From the NCBI GenBank assembly GCA_028673005.1, contig CM054115.1, forward strand, positions 52,341,738 to 52,405,737: a stretch of 64,000 nt of DNA, written 5' to 3'. Of the stretch, positions 12,181 through 22,649 are shown in pieces. The position numbers and the translations under genes are program-made. The DNA comes from Tanypteryx hageni (taxonomy: Eukaryota; Arthropoda; Insecta; Odonata; Petaluridae). A model generated the notes under the pieces. It searched no databases. It saw nothing but the letters and a program-made list of their open reading frames with translations, and was not told where the DNA came from. The stretch's first letter is position 1, and every line of letters begins with the position of its first letter.

Positions 12181-15169
12181 GCGAGAGGACAAGGGGTCCC
12201 GCCCTATGACAGAGGATGGGAAGGACAGGACAAAAGATAAAAAAGCAATGCCGCGTGGCACGTGCCGTAAACTTTGCGAGAGCGTAGCCTTGCCTCACTC
12301 AGCAGCTCGCGTGCCCGTGTTTGGCCTTTTGAATCATCCACCATTTTTCTTTCGAAACGTCCCTCATACATCTAACGAAAATGAGTCGGCGAAGTAGATT
12401 TTTCCCTTTTTTGAACCCTCCCCCTCTTTCTACCGCTATCTACACAGCCTCCAGCATATACGGGACGCCGAGCTACCTTTTAGCGGGAGACGCCCGGTTT
12501 TTTTAAATATTATTTGTTCTGCCGACGCACCGCACACCAACATCGATCGGCGGGATAGGGGGTGGGGTGGGGAGAGAAAGAAAGGGTGCGCGTTTCGGGT
12601 ACGCCGAAGGGAGGGAGAAAATGAGGGGAGGGGGATTCCCCCGACGTAAATGTGGCAACGCCTCGGAAGATTGTGAGTACGGATTTTTTTTCCGGCGCAC
12701 TTTTTTTTAAACGTTGGATTGTTGTTGTTGCAAGGAGCGCTGCTACCGAGGGAACGTTTTTGTAGCCTGAAGTTGGAAGGGTTCGTCGATTCAAAGGATG
12801 CGGAGAATTAAAGGGCAAATCGGCCGAACGGGAGAATTTCGGAAGGGCTGAAGATGGCTGAATGCGGTTCGTGTAATGTTTTGATGCTCGCGTTGGATAA
12901 CGAGAGCGCTCGAGAAGTTAACGCTATCGGAAATACGTGATTTCAGATCGTTATACGGGAGATATTAGGTGGTAATTTAGTTGTCGAACGGCCTCACTTG
13001 CCATACACCTGCGTAAGTGTAGGAACGGAAGCTAATATCGAGTATTCAAAACTATTCTATTCAAAGGAAACTCGTTTATGCTGATAGGTTATTTTCGTAG
13101 TTTAAAAGTATGTATAGCTGTTTATTTGACGTACTAGATGTGCTTTTAGATTCACTGGAGAAATATCGAGCTCGTTTTGAAGCTGAAAACAAATTCAAGA
13201 ATAATCGTTCAAAACTTTAACTACATACATATCTTAGGCATTTCCAATGCCTTATAACCCTGTTATAGCTATTGAAGATACCTAAGTACTTAATTTTTGA
13301 ATATGCGATCATATATTTATTATGTTGTCTCGTATATTTTAGCATTTCCAGTCATCGTTCGCATTTTCTTTTTCATCCACTTCTAGCCGTTATTTTCCTA
13401 CAATCGTATCAATATTTTCAATCGCAATAAAAGTTTGGGTGTTGCTTTTCGCATGTCATTTGTTAATGATGTGATATCTGCAATCACATATGGTTGATCA
13501 ACTCACTCTCAATATACTCTTGATCCCTAGACTGACTGACAGTATAAAAACAACATTTCGTAGCATTTCCAACGGTTATTATATCTTCTGCAAAGACTAT
13601 GGAATTATTTCATATTGCTAAGAAAATCTCCATTCGGAATGTTTTTGATCCACTCTTTTTTTATTGCTACGCCATCAGAATATACGCTTATTAAAAGACA
13701 ACTCGTCGTAGATAATCGTCTAATTTCAGGGATGAAATAATACTCTGCCTCTTTTCAAAGATCGGAGCGGGTTGCGTGGTGCAAATAATATCAAATTATC
13801 CCTCTTAAATCACAGCCATCTCTTCGTTCTTACGCGTCATTAAACCCCGCATAAAAATGATCTCGAATAAGTCGAAGTCCCTCTAGCGGTAAAAAAATGA
13901 AGAGAAGCACGGAAGTGACGCGCTCTTTGATGAATAGAAACGTGTCGAGTGGGCCATATTTATTATTTATCTTTCATAACCATAGAAACAATGCATAAAA
14001 GCAGCGCCTTGGGCTGGTTATGAACCTTTGAACTTTAAATAACGGAAAGAGTTCTTTGCCCCGAAGGAAGAGAGAACAAGGAAAAATTAAATATTTGATT
14101 TCGAATCTATGAAACAGTTTCGAATAATTTTATCATCAAAGCATTGCATGTAATTATTTTCTATATTAATGTTTATAGTTTCCCTCATTTAAATCTAAGC
14201 TTTACTTTGGTTGTCGTTTTTGAATAATTTCAAATAGAAAATTTTGTAAAATTACAAACTATGTCACTGCAATTGCAACTGTCAGGAACATGCTTGGAAA
14301 ACTTTGTGCGCACTTGGTCTACAAAGAAGTTGTCATCGGTGGTCATTTTCCGTTAGCAGAAACTATAATCGATAAATCGAAACTGATAATAGCTGCTTTA
14401 CAGCAAAAATGTGCATCTAGTTTTGCCAGTGATTTGCCGTTAGTAGTTTCTGGTATCGGCGAATCGCCTCTAATGGTGGGTAATTTGCATCTCAAGAAGC
14501 ATTCGGATTTTCCAAACTAGTTTTTCTATCTTGGAGAGCAATTTGACTTCATAAGACATAAGGTGAGATTGTGAATTTTTTCTAGAAGAAAAATATGCCT
14601 ATTTCATTATAGTAATTCGATAGTAAATTATGTATTTTTCTTCTCGTTTTTCTAATAGAACAAAATCCTGTTTTGCATTGGCCCGACGTTCAATCATGTG
14701 TCAGTGTTTTTTTATTGTAGGGTTTCAACCAAGTATTAATCATTCCGTTCTTTCCTTTTTCCATTCCAAGTGTATACTACTCATTCATCGCAGCCGTTTA
14801 ATTTAACGAACGTGGCTTTGAGAAAGGGCCTTATTTTTTCGAAATTCTTCTGTCCCGCCAGTGGCATCGTCTCTTAATTAAAGTCAAGTCAATCAGAGCG
14901 AATAAAAAGTTTTCTCCGGCCTCTGTGGATCGCACGTTCGAGTCCATCTGTGGTCATTCCGTCTATCCAGGATGCGCTTTTCATCAACCCGTTACCATCC
15001 CATCCATCATCTACCTCATTCATCCCCGCCAGACATACAAATACACACACCCACACGTACACAGCCGCACTCTCTCACACGCAGCATAAAATGGCCGTCG
15101 AGTCAAAATAGCCGATCAATCAAGCGGAGAGGAAGAGGAACGGTTCCTGTATATCTCGGTTTCGTTTCA
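12181..15169. other. Unassigned DNA
   Basis: A moderately GC-rich part at 12240-12900 includes a G-quadruplex candidate. The rest is AT-rich with no repeat or gene recognised. The short frame at 14290-14520 (76 codons) has fairly balanced composition but matches no family I know. Confidence 0.35.
12552..12572 (+). other. G-quadruplex-forming motif
   Basis: Four runs of three to five G are separated by ATA, T and T within 21 bases, which satisfies the intramolecular G-quadruplex pattern with very short loops. It lies in the GC-richer part of the 12.2-12.9 kb segment. No gene start is visible beside it. Confidence 0.6.
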
Positions 15170-15914
15170 ATAGACTCTCTCTTTTATGTGTTTCTTCTCA
15201 TTTTCATTCTCTCTTTGTATTTATCAAGTTTTTCCTTCCTCTTCGTCTTTTCCCCTCCCTCTTCGCTCGAATCTCTTTCAACTCCTCTCTCCCTCCCTCT
15301 CCTCTCTCTTTTCTCTCCCTCTCTCTCTTTTCTCTCCCTCTCTCTCTTTTCTCTCCCTCTCTCTCTTTTCTCTCCCTCTCTCTCTTTTCTCTCCCTCTCT
15401 CTCTTTTCTCTCCCTCTCTCTCTTTTCTCTCCCTCTCTCTCTTTTCTCTCCCTCTTTCTTTTCTCCTCTCTCTCTTTCTTTTCTCCTCTCTCTCTCTCTT
15501 TTTTCTCCCTCTCTATTTCTATCCTATCTCCTCTCCCTTTATCTCGCCTTCTCTGTTTCTCTTCTCTCTATATCTCTCTCCCTCTCCATATTCCTATCCC
15601 TCTCGCTCTCATTTCTCTTATATCCTCTTTCCCTCTCTCCTTTTCTCTCCCTCCCTTTCTCTCTTCCACCAGCTCTCTCATCTCACGTCATTTCTCTCTT
15701 CTCTTTTTTCGTCTCTCGCTGCCTATTCTTAACCCTCCTCTTTCCACCCATCTTCTGTCCTACTATTGTTTTTCTTTCCACCATCTATAATCTCTTTCTA
15801 CTCTTCCCTTTTTATCGCTATTATTCCTCCTATTTTCTTCCCTTTATCTTCCATTTTCATTTAGTTTCATTCAGTAAAACCGATTATATTTTCTCTCTCT
15901 CTCTCTGTCCATCT
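15170..15914 (+). repeat. Pyrimidine-rich tract, about 0.74 kb
   Basis: Almost pure C/T on the plus strand, including a 19-bp minisatellite at 15300-15460. It runs directly into the conserved block at 15915-15985. The 272- and 247-codon frames are Ser/Leu/Phe ribbons from the same repeat in two phases and are not genes. Confidence 0.85.
15300..15460 (+). repeat. 19-bp minisatellite, about 8 units
   Basis: TTTTCTCTCCCTCTCTCTC is repeated with exact 19-base spacing. TTTT starts occur at 15309, 15328, 15347, 15366, 15385, 15404, 15423 and 15442. The units are almost identical, which indicates recent expansion. Confidence 0.9.
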
Positions 15915-15990
15915 GTGGTCTGGTTGTGATTAGGCGGAAGAGGGAGCTACTTAGCCTCAACCTCGCCAATAAAGACATTTTTCTTTCTTT
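15915..15990 (+). mobile_element. Retroelement 3'-end block, plus copy
   Basis: GGTCTGGTTGTGATTAGG, then CTTAGCCTCAACCTCGCCAATAAAGAC, followed by a T-rich tail (TTTTTCTTTCTTTC). The same arrangement appears at 52872-52935 on the plus strand, and on the minus strand at 11650-11735, 59530-59590 and more weakly 53545-53600. An AATAAA signal followed by a pyrimidine tail suggests a non-LTR or SINE-like 3' terminus. Confidence 0.6.
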
Positions 15991-16034
15991 CTGTGCAATC
16001 GATAAAATTAAAATATGCAGTAAACGGTAATACA

Positions 16035-16345
16035 GGGTGCCGGTGGTGTAGTGGTTAGGACGCTGGTTGCTACTCGCGTACTGCTCGAAAGGGCAGCGGG
16101 AACGAATCCTTTTCCAAGGTTGCCCATCTCCCTGTTTGTGTGGTTTGAGGAGACCGCGAAAAGTCAAGCGTTCCGTCCTTTAGAAGGGACGTTAAGCAGT
16201 TGGCCCCCTTGGTGCTCTTCGTTAAGAGTAGTAGTCCAATGCCGGCATCGGGTTTCCCGCCTTTCTTCTGTATGCCCAGTTGCTGACAGTGAAAATGACC
16301 ATAGCAGTCGACGCTCTTAAAAAATAAATTACAACTACTACTAAG
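16035..16345 (+). mobile_element. tRNA-derived SINE
   Basis: The 5' part carries an RNA polymerase III A box (TGGTGTAGTGG, 16044-16054) and a near-consensus B box (GGGAACGAATCC, 16098-16109) with tRNA-like spacing. An unrelated body of about 200 bases follows and ends in AAAAAATAAATTACAACTAC with a short ACT repeat, which is a typical SINE tail. TACAGGGTG occurs just before the element (16031-16039) and again near 16365. It may be a target-site duplication, but it is not flush with the tail. SINEs depend on a partner LINE for reverse transcription; the partner is not identifiable here. Confidence 0.75.
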
Positions 16346-16364
16346 AGATGTAAGACTAAAATTT

Positions 16365-16790
16365 ACAGGGTGAACGTGATCAATGATGCCATTTATCACG
16401 CTGCCAAAATTTTTATTGGGAAAAATCTATAGGCGGCAGGGGATGCCTTCAAATCTTCAAATTCAGATTCTGAGCAAACAGTTATAGACAGTTAACAGTT
16501 ATAGAAAGTTAAATTCTTCACTATTTTGATGACCCATAATGATCAATGATGTACACTGCAGAAGAAAATATTTGGAAAAATCGGTGGGCGGCCAGGATTG
16601 CCTTCAAAATCTTCAAGGTTCAGAGCAAATAGTTATTGATAGAAAGTTAAATTCTTCACCATTTGTGTGACGTTTACATCTAGAAGACGATTTATTTTCG
16701 AAAAATCGGTGTGCGGCAGGGGTTGCCTTCAAAATGTTAAAATAAAAAATTCTGTGCATGTGGTTGCGGATAGAAAGTTGAAATTTTAAA
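16365..16790 (+). repeat. Degenerate tandem repeat, three units of about 125-155 bp
   Basis: Three successive segments each hold AAAAATC, GGCGGCAGGG-like sequence, TTGCCTTCAAAAT and ATAGAAAGTT. Their GGCGGC anchors lie at about 16432, 16587 and 16711. The units have diverged by indels. No protein frame persists across them. Confidence 0.65.
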
Positions 16791-17574
16791 ATTAAATATT
16801 GAATAAATTACTTCATGTCATATAATTATATTACTAGGGTTATAAAGAATTTTAAGTTTACAATTCTAAATAGACCTCGATAAATAAAACGTGCTTTTTC
16901 ATATTGCGTCTGCAAATGAAGCCTCCATTTCACTCTCTTTTCTTCTATCTCCTCTCTCTACATGCGCTCTCTTCAATACGCGAACTTATAACCATATTTG
17001 GTTCACAAAATCCATTCCGTGTTCCTTTTATCAATCGCCCCTTTCCTCGATCGACGAAATAGCAAGTCCGCGGATAAAGCGAAAAGTCGCAAATCTCGAA
17101 AGTTGCTGTATATTTTTATCCCATTATGTTGAGTGCTACGGGAAATTCGAGCGATTTTACTCCCTTTCACGAGGAGTGGAAAAATCGCAATTTTTTGCAT
17201 TGCCTACTGATGGATGATCCAATTCCCCTTTCTACACTCACTTCCTCTATCCATCACTTTTCCGAGGTAAACCATGAGAAGGAAAATGGTTTTAAGATGG
17301 TGATATGGGGAAACACGCGTGGAGTATGTTTCTGATGGTAGGTTTCGGGAATATAAGGGCTCATATACGTGGTTTTTTATATGTTAATAAATAAATTAAT
17401 AAATAAATAAGTGTATATATGTGAACGCAATGGACTCCTGCCAACTTTCCTTTCCTTCTTCGTCTAAATTGCTACTCATCTCGCCTTGAAATCCTATTCA
17501 TGCACGTGACAACAAAAGGAATGTTGGTCTGGTCGTGAAGGATGCCATGGTCTGCGCTTAACCATTCATTTCAG
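16791..17574. other. Unassigned DNA with AATA microsatellite
   Basis: AT-rich sequence. An imperfect AATA repeat lies at 17383-17412. The 108-codon frame at 16891-17217 shows no domain. Confidence 0.4.
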
Positions 17575-18135
17575 ATTCAGACTGTCCATTCTCACTCCCC
17601 CCTCTCTTTCTCCCCTCTCCCTCTCTTTCTCCTCTCTCCCTCTCTTTCTCCTCTCTCCCTCTCTTTCCCCTCTCTCCCTATCTTTCCCCTCCTCTCTCCC
17701 TCTCTTTCCCCTTCTCTCTCCCTCTCTTCCCCCTTCTGTCTCCCGCTCTTCCCCCTCCTCTCTCCCTCTCTTCCCCCTCCTCTCTCCCTCTCTTCCCCCT
17801 CCTGTCTCCTCTTTCCCCTCCTCTCTCTCTCCCTTTCCCCTCCTCTCTCCCTCCCTTTCCCCTCCTCTCTCTCTCTTCCCCCTCCACTCTCCCTCTTTCC
17901 CCTCCTCTCTCCCTCCCTTTCCCCTCCTGTCTCCTCTTTCCCCTCCTCTCTCTCTCCCTTTCCCCTCCTCTCTCCCTCCCTTTCCCCTCCTCTCTCTCTC
18001 TTCCCCCTCCACTCTCCCTCTTTCCCCTCCTCTCTCCCTCCCTTTCCCCTTCTATATCCCTCCCTTTCCCCTCCTCTCTACCTCCCATTTTCATCCCCGT
18101 CCCGCTACATTTTCTCTCTCTCTCTCTCACACACA
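17575..18135 (+). repeat. Pyrimidine-rich tract with higher-order repeat
   Basis: C/T-only sequence made of CCCCTCCTCTCTCCCTCTCTTT-like units of about 20 bases. A higher-order unit of 125 bases occurs twice with almost identical sequence (from 17801 and from 17926). The frames of 203, 152 and 148 codons over it are composition artefacts. The flanks lack a clear copy of the AATAAAGAC block. Confidence 0.85.
17801..18050 (+). repeat. 125-bp direct duplication inside the tract
   Basis: The string starting CCTGTCTCCTCTTTCCCCTC at 17801 recurs at 17926 and stays matched for the full unit, including the distinctive CCACTCTCCCTCTTT. The match fails near 18051. This is a recent segmental duplication by slippage or unequal exchange. 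Confidence 0.8.
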
Positions 18136-19117
18136 CTTTGTTTATTCCCCTGATGTTCGTCCTCGATCGATTGCTTCCGAAAGCATTGAAATCCGACGAT
18201 TTTTTTCTCGTGTGCGTTCCCTTTTCTATATTTTTCCTTTCTTTGGCCTTTTTTTCCCCCTTGTGCTGGGCCTTTTGCGATGACTAGTGCGATGGATGAT
18301 CAATGCAAATTCTTTAATCATCAAACGGCTGAATGGACAAAAATGTGTACATTTCAGCAGCGAAACAGCCGCACTCAGGGGTTACTTCTTGATCTTTGAT
18401 TCTAAAGTTAGGTTTCTCTGGTTTCCTGGGTTGTTTTATGGGTTTATGGGTTAGATGAGCTCAATAATTACGTTCATATTTGATTTATTATAAAAATTTG
18501 GTATGAATGTTTTAAAAGTGGTTATAAAGTAGCAACTGTGACGATATCCTCAATACAGGTCGTTTGAATGCATACACACGTGCCTGTTAGCTGTCACGTT
18601 TCGTGACGTAAAATTAGAGTTTATTTGGTAAAAAGTGTAATTTTTATACGAATAATATTTACTACGCGCGACAAAGATTTATTTATAGTCATAATTTTTT
18701 TCTTTGCCGCCTCCTTAATTTTACATCCCAAAGAAATCTATATCCTCAATCTTGCGCAAAATTTAAGAAATGAAATTATGTGAATTAACTTCTTTATAGC
18801 AACATAATAATTCTTTCGGTTACATGCCTTGTAAGGGCAGTTCTCCGGATAAACCTCACCTTTAAAAATAAATCAGTATATTTAGTGAAATTTAAAATTT
18901 AGATGATTTCTTAAATCGATTTTCAGAAAGGACCGGCTGCAAGTTTAAAGCTTATACTACCCTTTTTTGACCAATTGAAAGGCAGAATAAATATCCCCTG
19001 GCGGCGTCAACATTTGTATCGTTTTGTTACATCTTGTCGCGTTTTATTGGTCATAGTTTTAAATGTTGGCTTAAAATATCAAGAATGAGGACAGACTCAA
19101 CCCTGTGGAATTTACTC
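18136..19117. other. Unassigned AT-rich DNA
   Basis: No open frame of note, no RNA gene and no repeat recognised. Confidence 0.4.
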
Positions 19118-19166
19118 ATCGAGAAAAAAGAAAGAACTTTGTCACTTCCACAAATTTATTTGGCAC

Positions 19167-19198
19167 GACCGGTTTCACTACGATCGTAGCATCATCAG
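19167..19198 (-). ncRNA. Hammerhead-like motif, left arm
   Basis: Read on the minus strand: CTGATGA, an extra T, stem GCTAC/GTAGT (first pair a G-U wobble) with a GATC loop, GAAA, then CCGGTC. The downstream GTC would be the NUH cleavage triplet. The short CCGG between GAAA and the triplet is self-complementary, as expected for the weak stem III of Penelope-type hammerheads, which are thought to act as dimers. Whether it is catalytic is untested. Confidence 0.5.
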
Positions 19199-19261
19199 GC
19201 AGTAAATAATAATAATAATTCAGTAGCGCGCGAAGCATCGTTACGTAGTAATAGCGATAAA

Positions 19262-19585
19262 CTAAAAATCATCACGGTTAACTGTCGCAGCATTCGCAGG
19301 AAGGAGGCCGAACTGGAACATCTTATTCGTAGTCTGCGTGCTGACGTAGTGATAGGTACAGAAAGTTGGCTAACGGCGGACATAGCCAGTCCTCGTGACT
19401 AGCTTTTTTAGAAAATATCGATGTAACCGGTCGGGAGGTGGAGTCATTAAAGCAGTTAGCAATAAATACGAAAGTTACCCATTAATCTTAATGACGACGA
19501 AGTCGAAAGTGTTTGGTGTAGTGTGAATGGGAGCGACTGTAAAACTGTAAATATATGCGTCTATTATAGACCACCAAATGCGAAT
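19262..19585 (+). pseudogene. LINE endonuclease (EEP family) fragment
   Basis: The reading begins with a stretch matching the N-terminal strand of non-LTR apurinic-type endonucleases (ITVNCRSIRRKEAELEHLI). RADVVIGTESWL follows, where the T-E-S/T-W motif contains the catalytic Glu. After a stop and a frameshift near 19400-19490 come RSGGGVI and then ICVYYRPPN, the conserved VYRPP-like motif of CR1/Jockey-type endonucleases. The catalytic Asp/His end and the whole reverse transcriptase are missing, because the sequence jumps directly to the 3' tail. It is clearly inactive. Confidence 0.75.
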
Positions 19586-19686
19586 TTCAACCTGCGATAG
19601 ACAATCTTTAGGTAGGCTTTGGTGCATTGCACCCTCTGCCACACACCAATTAGGTGAATTGCAGGGTAACATGTAGATGTAGATCA
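19583..19686 (+). mobile_element. Non-LTR retrotransposon 3' tail, copy 2
   Basis: It matches 5097-5200 and ends in ATGTAGATGTAGAT. It is joined directly to the endonuclease remnant, so the copy has lost the end of the endonuclease, the reverse transcriptase and most of the 3' UTR in one internal deletion. Confidence 0.75.
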
Positions 19687-19690
19687 GCAC

Positions 19691-19722
19691 CTGATGATGC
19701 TACGATCGTAGTGAAACGGGTC
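19691..19722 (+). ncRNA. Hammerhead-like motif, right arm
   Basis: CTGATGA (19691-19697), an extra T, stem GCTAC/GTAGT with a GATC loop, GAAA (19713-19716), then CGGGTC with GTC at 19720-19722. It is identical to the left-arm copy apart from CGGG in place of CCGG between GAAA and the triplet. Confidence 0.5.
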
Positions 19723-19768
19723 CTGCCAAATAAATTTGTGGAAGTGACAAAGTTCTTTCTTTTTCTCA

Positions 19769-22048
19769 TTGGCTTAAAACGTTACGTTGCTACCCTCCCA
19801 GCCTTTTGTTAAAAACACCGCGCATAAATCAGTCTCGTACAAAAGATTCACGAGCGTAATATCTGATAACGCCATCATTTTCTTCGCAAGCCTCTGCACT
19901 TTGCGTTTTGTACGTTGCCCTATCATGAACCGTGGCAGACATGTCCATTACCTCGCTCAGAGTACGCCCTCATCCAAACAATGCAATGGCGTGGATAGGA
20001 GATGCCGAAAAAAATGGATCGTCTTTTTTCGCGTCTACGAGCGAAGTCCGGCTAAATGCGAACTAACGACCAGGAAACACTCACGGCCTATGCCTCCGCT
20101 TCCATGACCTCCCCCGTACCCTTCGTCCAAAATATCACCATTCCAACGGCGCCAACCCTTTCTCTTATACATTATTATCACCACCCAGGCGTCACCCTAC
20201 TGCAGAGAGTGACGGCCCACCCAGGCCATTAAGTCCGATGCAGCCCTTCTCCCGCCCCCTCCCTCTTCACCGATTTTTCCTCTCCCTCTTCCCTCCAATC
20301 CTTTCTCTCCTCTCCCCCCCCTATTCAGTCCAATCCCATTGTCTTATGACCAGATGCCGTCCTATCTCACACTTTAACCCTCACATTTCCTAGCGTCACA
20401 GATACAATGCACGCCCCAGAAGCTTGTATTACAGCCCGAAATGACATCTATATATATTGCGAAGACATGCATCCGATGCATTACAGGGTTTAGTCACTGA
20501 TTTTTAGTTAAGTTTTTATCTCAATAAGTTTAAAACAGTCGGAAAAAATTAGAATTTTCAAGTTTAACTAATTTTTGCCTAATAAAAATTAAGGAAAGTG
20601 TTTCTTTTTAAAAACGTTTTTGTCATTGACTTTAAAATGCGAAGAAGTAACAAAAATAACTACACTGATTCGTTTACAGTAATAGTTTTTACTACAAAAC
20701 ATTTATAACCGAGTTTTTGAAATGGTCTTTGGATATTCAGTAATTATGAAGATTATAGTTACATTTCGTATCTTTATTATTAAATGAAAATTTTTAGTTG
20801 TACTTAATTGACTAGGTGATTGCTAAAGAGAGAGAGAGAGAATTTTAGAAATGTTATAATTATAACAGAGTTAATTATAGTAATCTTTGAGGTTTTTCGG
20901 GATTCACGGTTCACTATATTATAAGAATGTTTGAGGATCCTATCAAAGTATTTTCTAATAATCAATTTCAAGTAGATTCATAGTGTTATTTATTGTGACG
21001 GGTATTCAGATAACTTTCTGCGTAAATATACGTCCATCATGTTATTTTTAGCCGGTATGTTATCCTTGCCATTTTCGATCCTGTGTTACATTATTCAAAT
21101 CTTATCACCGAACAAAAAAGTTTATTTCGAGGAAAGGTTTTCTATAATTCGTTAAGCTGGGTAGTATATTCATTACAAATGATTTTTTTTAACGATGCAC
21201 TCCTTACGCACAACATTAAAAAGGTCTCCTTTCTATCCCAGCTGCATCTACAGACTTCGAAGCCTCCGCCTCATGGCGGTAGTAACATTTTTTTACACTT
21301 TAATCTGTAAGATAAATCTTCATTTTTATCTCCTCTCCGCACGCTCTCTTCCATCTTATTATGTAATTCTATTTTGTTAACAACCCCTCTGTGTCAGAGT
21401 GCACCCTCGTATCCACCGAGTGTGCACACGCGTATAATTCCGCAACGCCGAAACCCTTCTGTGTCCCCTCCCTCTGTGCATCTGCAACTTTATAGTCTCG
21501 GGACGTGATATTCTTTTGTTTTTCTACTGTTATTATTTTTTTCTCCTCGCGACGGCCCGCTAAGTAAAGCCAGGTAAGAATGCTTTTTTGAAAGTTTCAA
21601 AAAATGACTAATGACAACAAGGAATAAAAAGAAAAATCGGAGAGAGGTCGGTGACTGACTGTTTTGTCGCGAGACACGTGACATTTTTAATAAGATGTTC
21701 TTTCCATTCTTCTACTGTTTTTTTCCCGTTCCGTCGCTGACACGGGTGTAGAAATTTCCGGTTTAATTTAAAATGGTGGGTGCGTTTGTGCGGGAGGCTT
21801 TTGTCACGAACGTGATCTGGCTGCAGTATTTTGCCAAAAAAATTATAAACGCTCCAGTGGATCCGTTTCTACGGGAAATAAAGAAGTCTACTTTCCTACT
21901 TAAACTTTAAATTTACTCCTCCTGTTGCTGCGCGGTACCATAGGAAAAAGTTCACGCTGCTTAAATTTTACGGGATGTTATTTTTCCTACTCTCGAAATG
22001 ATGCAGTTCGTATGGCAATCACTGTGCAAGATAATGTGCCTTAAAATG
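19769..22048. other. Unassigned DNA
   Basis: A pyrimidine-leaning GC-richer part (about 19950-20400) is followed by AT-rich sequence with a short AG repeat (20828-20841). No gene is recognised. The 106-codon frame at 19787-20107 has no domain. Confidence 0.35.
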
Positions 22049-22056
22049 GCCTATTA

Positions 22057-22461
22057 CAGAGGTGGCCATAGTGTGGCACGGCACAAAATTTGTGAAACTT
22101 ATGTAGGAGAACAAACTTTTTCAGCAATAAACGCTCTCGAATCATTGATTACTACCTTAGAAATATTCTAAGATTAGAAACAATTGAAAATTTGCATCCA
22201 CAATTTGGTGTTGATTAAAATGCAGTAGCTCAAGGGCCAATCAATAAATAAACTGTTATTTCAAATTTTTTTGTTATACAAAACAGAACTATCATTACAA
22301 TTAATATGTGTTATTTGCGAGAAATTCATTTTGATGTAGTTTTTAACAATATTTATTTTCATAGAATAATAATAAGTTTTTTGCTTCACATTTACTTGTG
22401 TCACTTCGACACCTCTCCTATTTGAGATTGGCTCTACACAAGAAAAGTTTGGCCACCACTG
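22057..22461. mobile_element. hAT-type MITE, 405 bp
   Basis: The termini are CAGAGGTGGCCATAGT on the left and, inverted on the right, CAGTGGTGGCCAAACTT. The flanking eight bases are GCCTATTA and GTTTATTA (6 of 8 identical), which fits the 8-bp target duplication of hAT elements with later mutation. There is no transposase frame, so it is non-autonomous. Confidence 0.75.
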
Positions 22462-22496
22462 GTTTATTATTTAGGCCATATAATTACAGTTAAACC

Positions 22497-22591
22497 CCGA
22501 TTTAGCGCCACGGTTTTTCCATCACTGACATTGGCGTTAAATCGGGAGTATCAGTAAATCGAGGTGTATGTGCTAAAACGGGGTCTGACTA
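22497..22591. mobile_element. pogo/mariner-type MITE, 95 bp
   Basis: The left terminus is CAGTTAAACCCCGATTTAGC and the inverted right terminus is TAGTCAGACCCCGTTTTAGC. TA is present on both sides (22495-22496 and 22592-22593). TA target duplications with CAGT-type ends mark Tc1/mariner-pogo elements. A relative with the same left end lies at 59685-59852. Confidence 0.75.
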
Positions 22592-22649
22592 TATTTTATT
22601 TTCCCATGTGTAAATATTATATTACTTTATATATTTTATGATATGATGT

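Larger units (their letters stand above)
19121..19768. mobile_element. Composite element with inverted hammerhead-like arms
   Basis: The arm at 19121-19200 and the arm at 19690-19768 are inverted copies of each other that differ at only a few positions over about 80 bases. Each arm carries a hammerhead-like motif followed by CCAAATAAATTTGTGGAAG. Between the arms lie a LINE endonuclease fragment and a LINE 3' tail (19262-19686), plus a short AAT repeat. Penelope-like elements are known to have hammerhead-bearing terminal repeats in direct or inverted orientation, so the arms are probably Penelope-type terminal repeats. No Penelope reverse transcriptase or GIY-YIG domain is present. The LINE piece may have inserted into the element, or the arms may have moved it. 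Confidence 0.7.

Noticed and set aside
15300..15460. Regular direct repeats resembling a CRISPR array
   Set aside because: The units are contiguous with no unique spacers, and the genome is eukaryotic.
14972..15929. Long plus-strand open frames of 272 and 247 codons
   Set aside because: They are Ser/Leu/Phe ribbons produced in two phases by the same C/T repeat.
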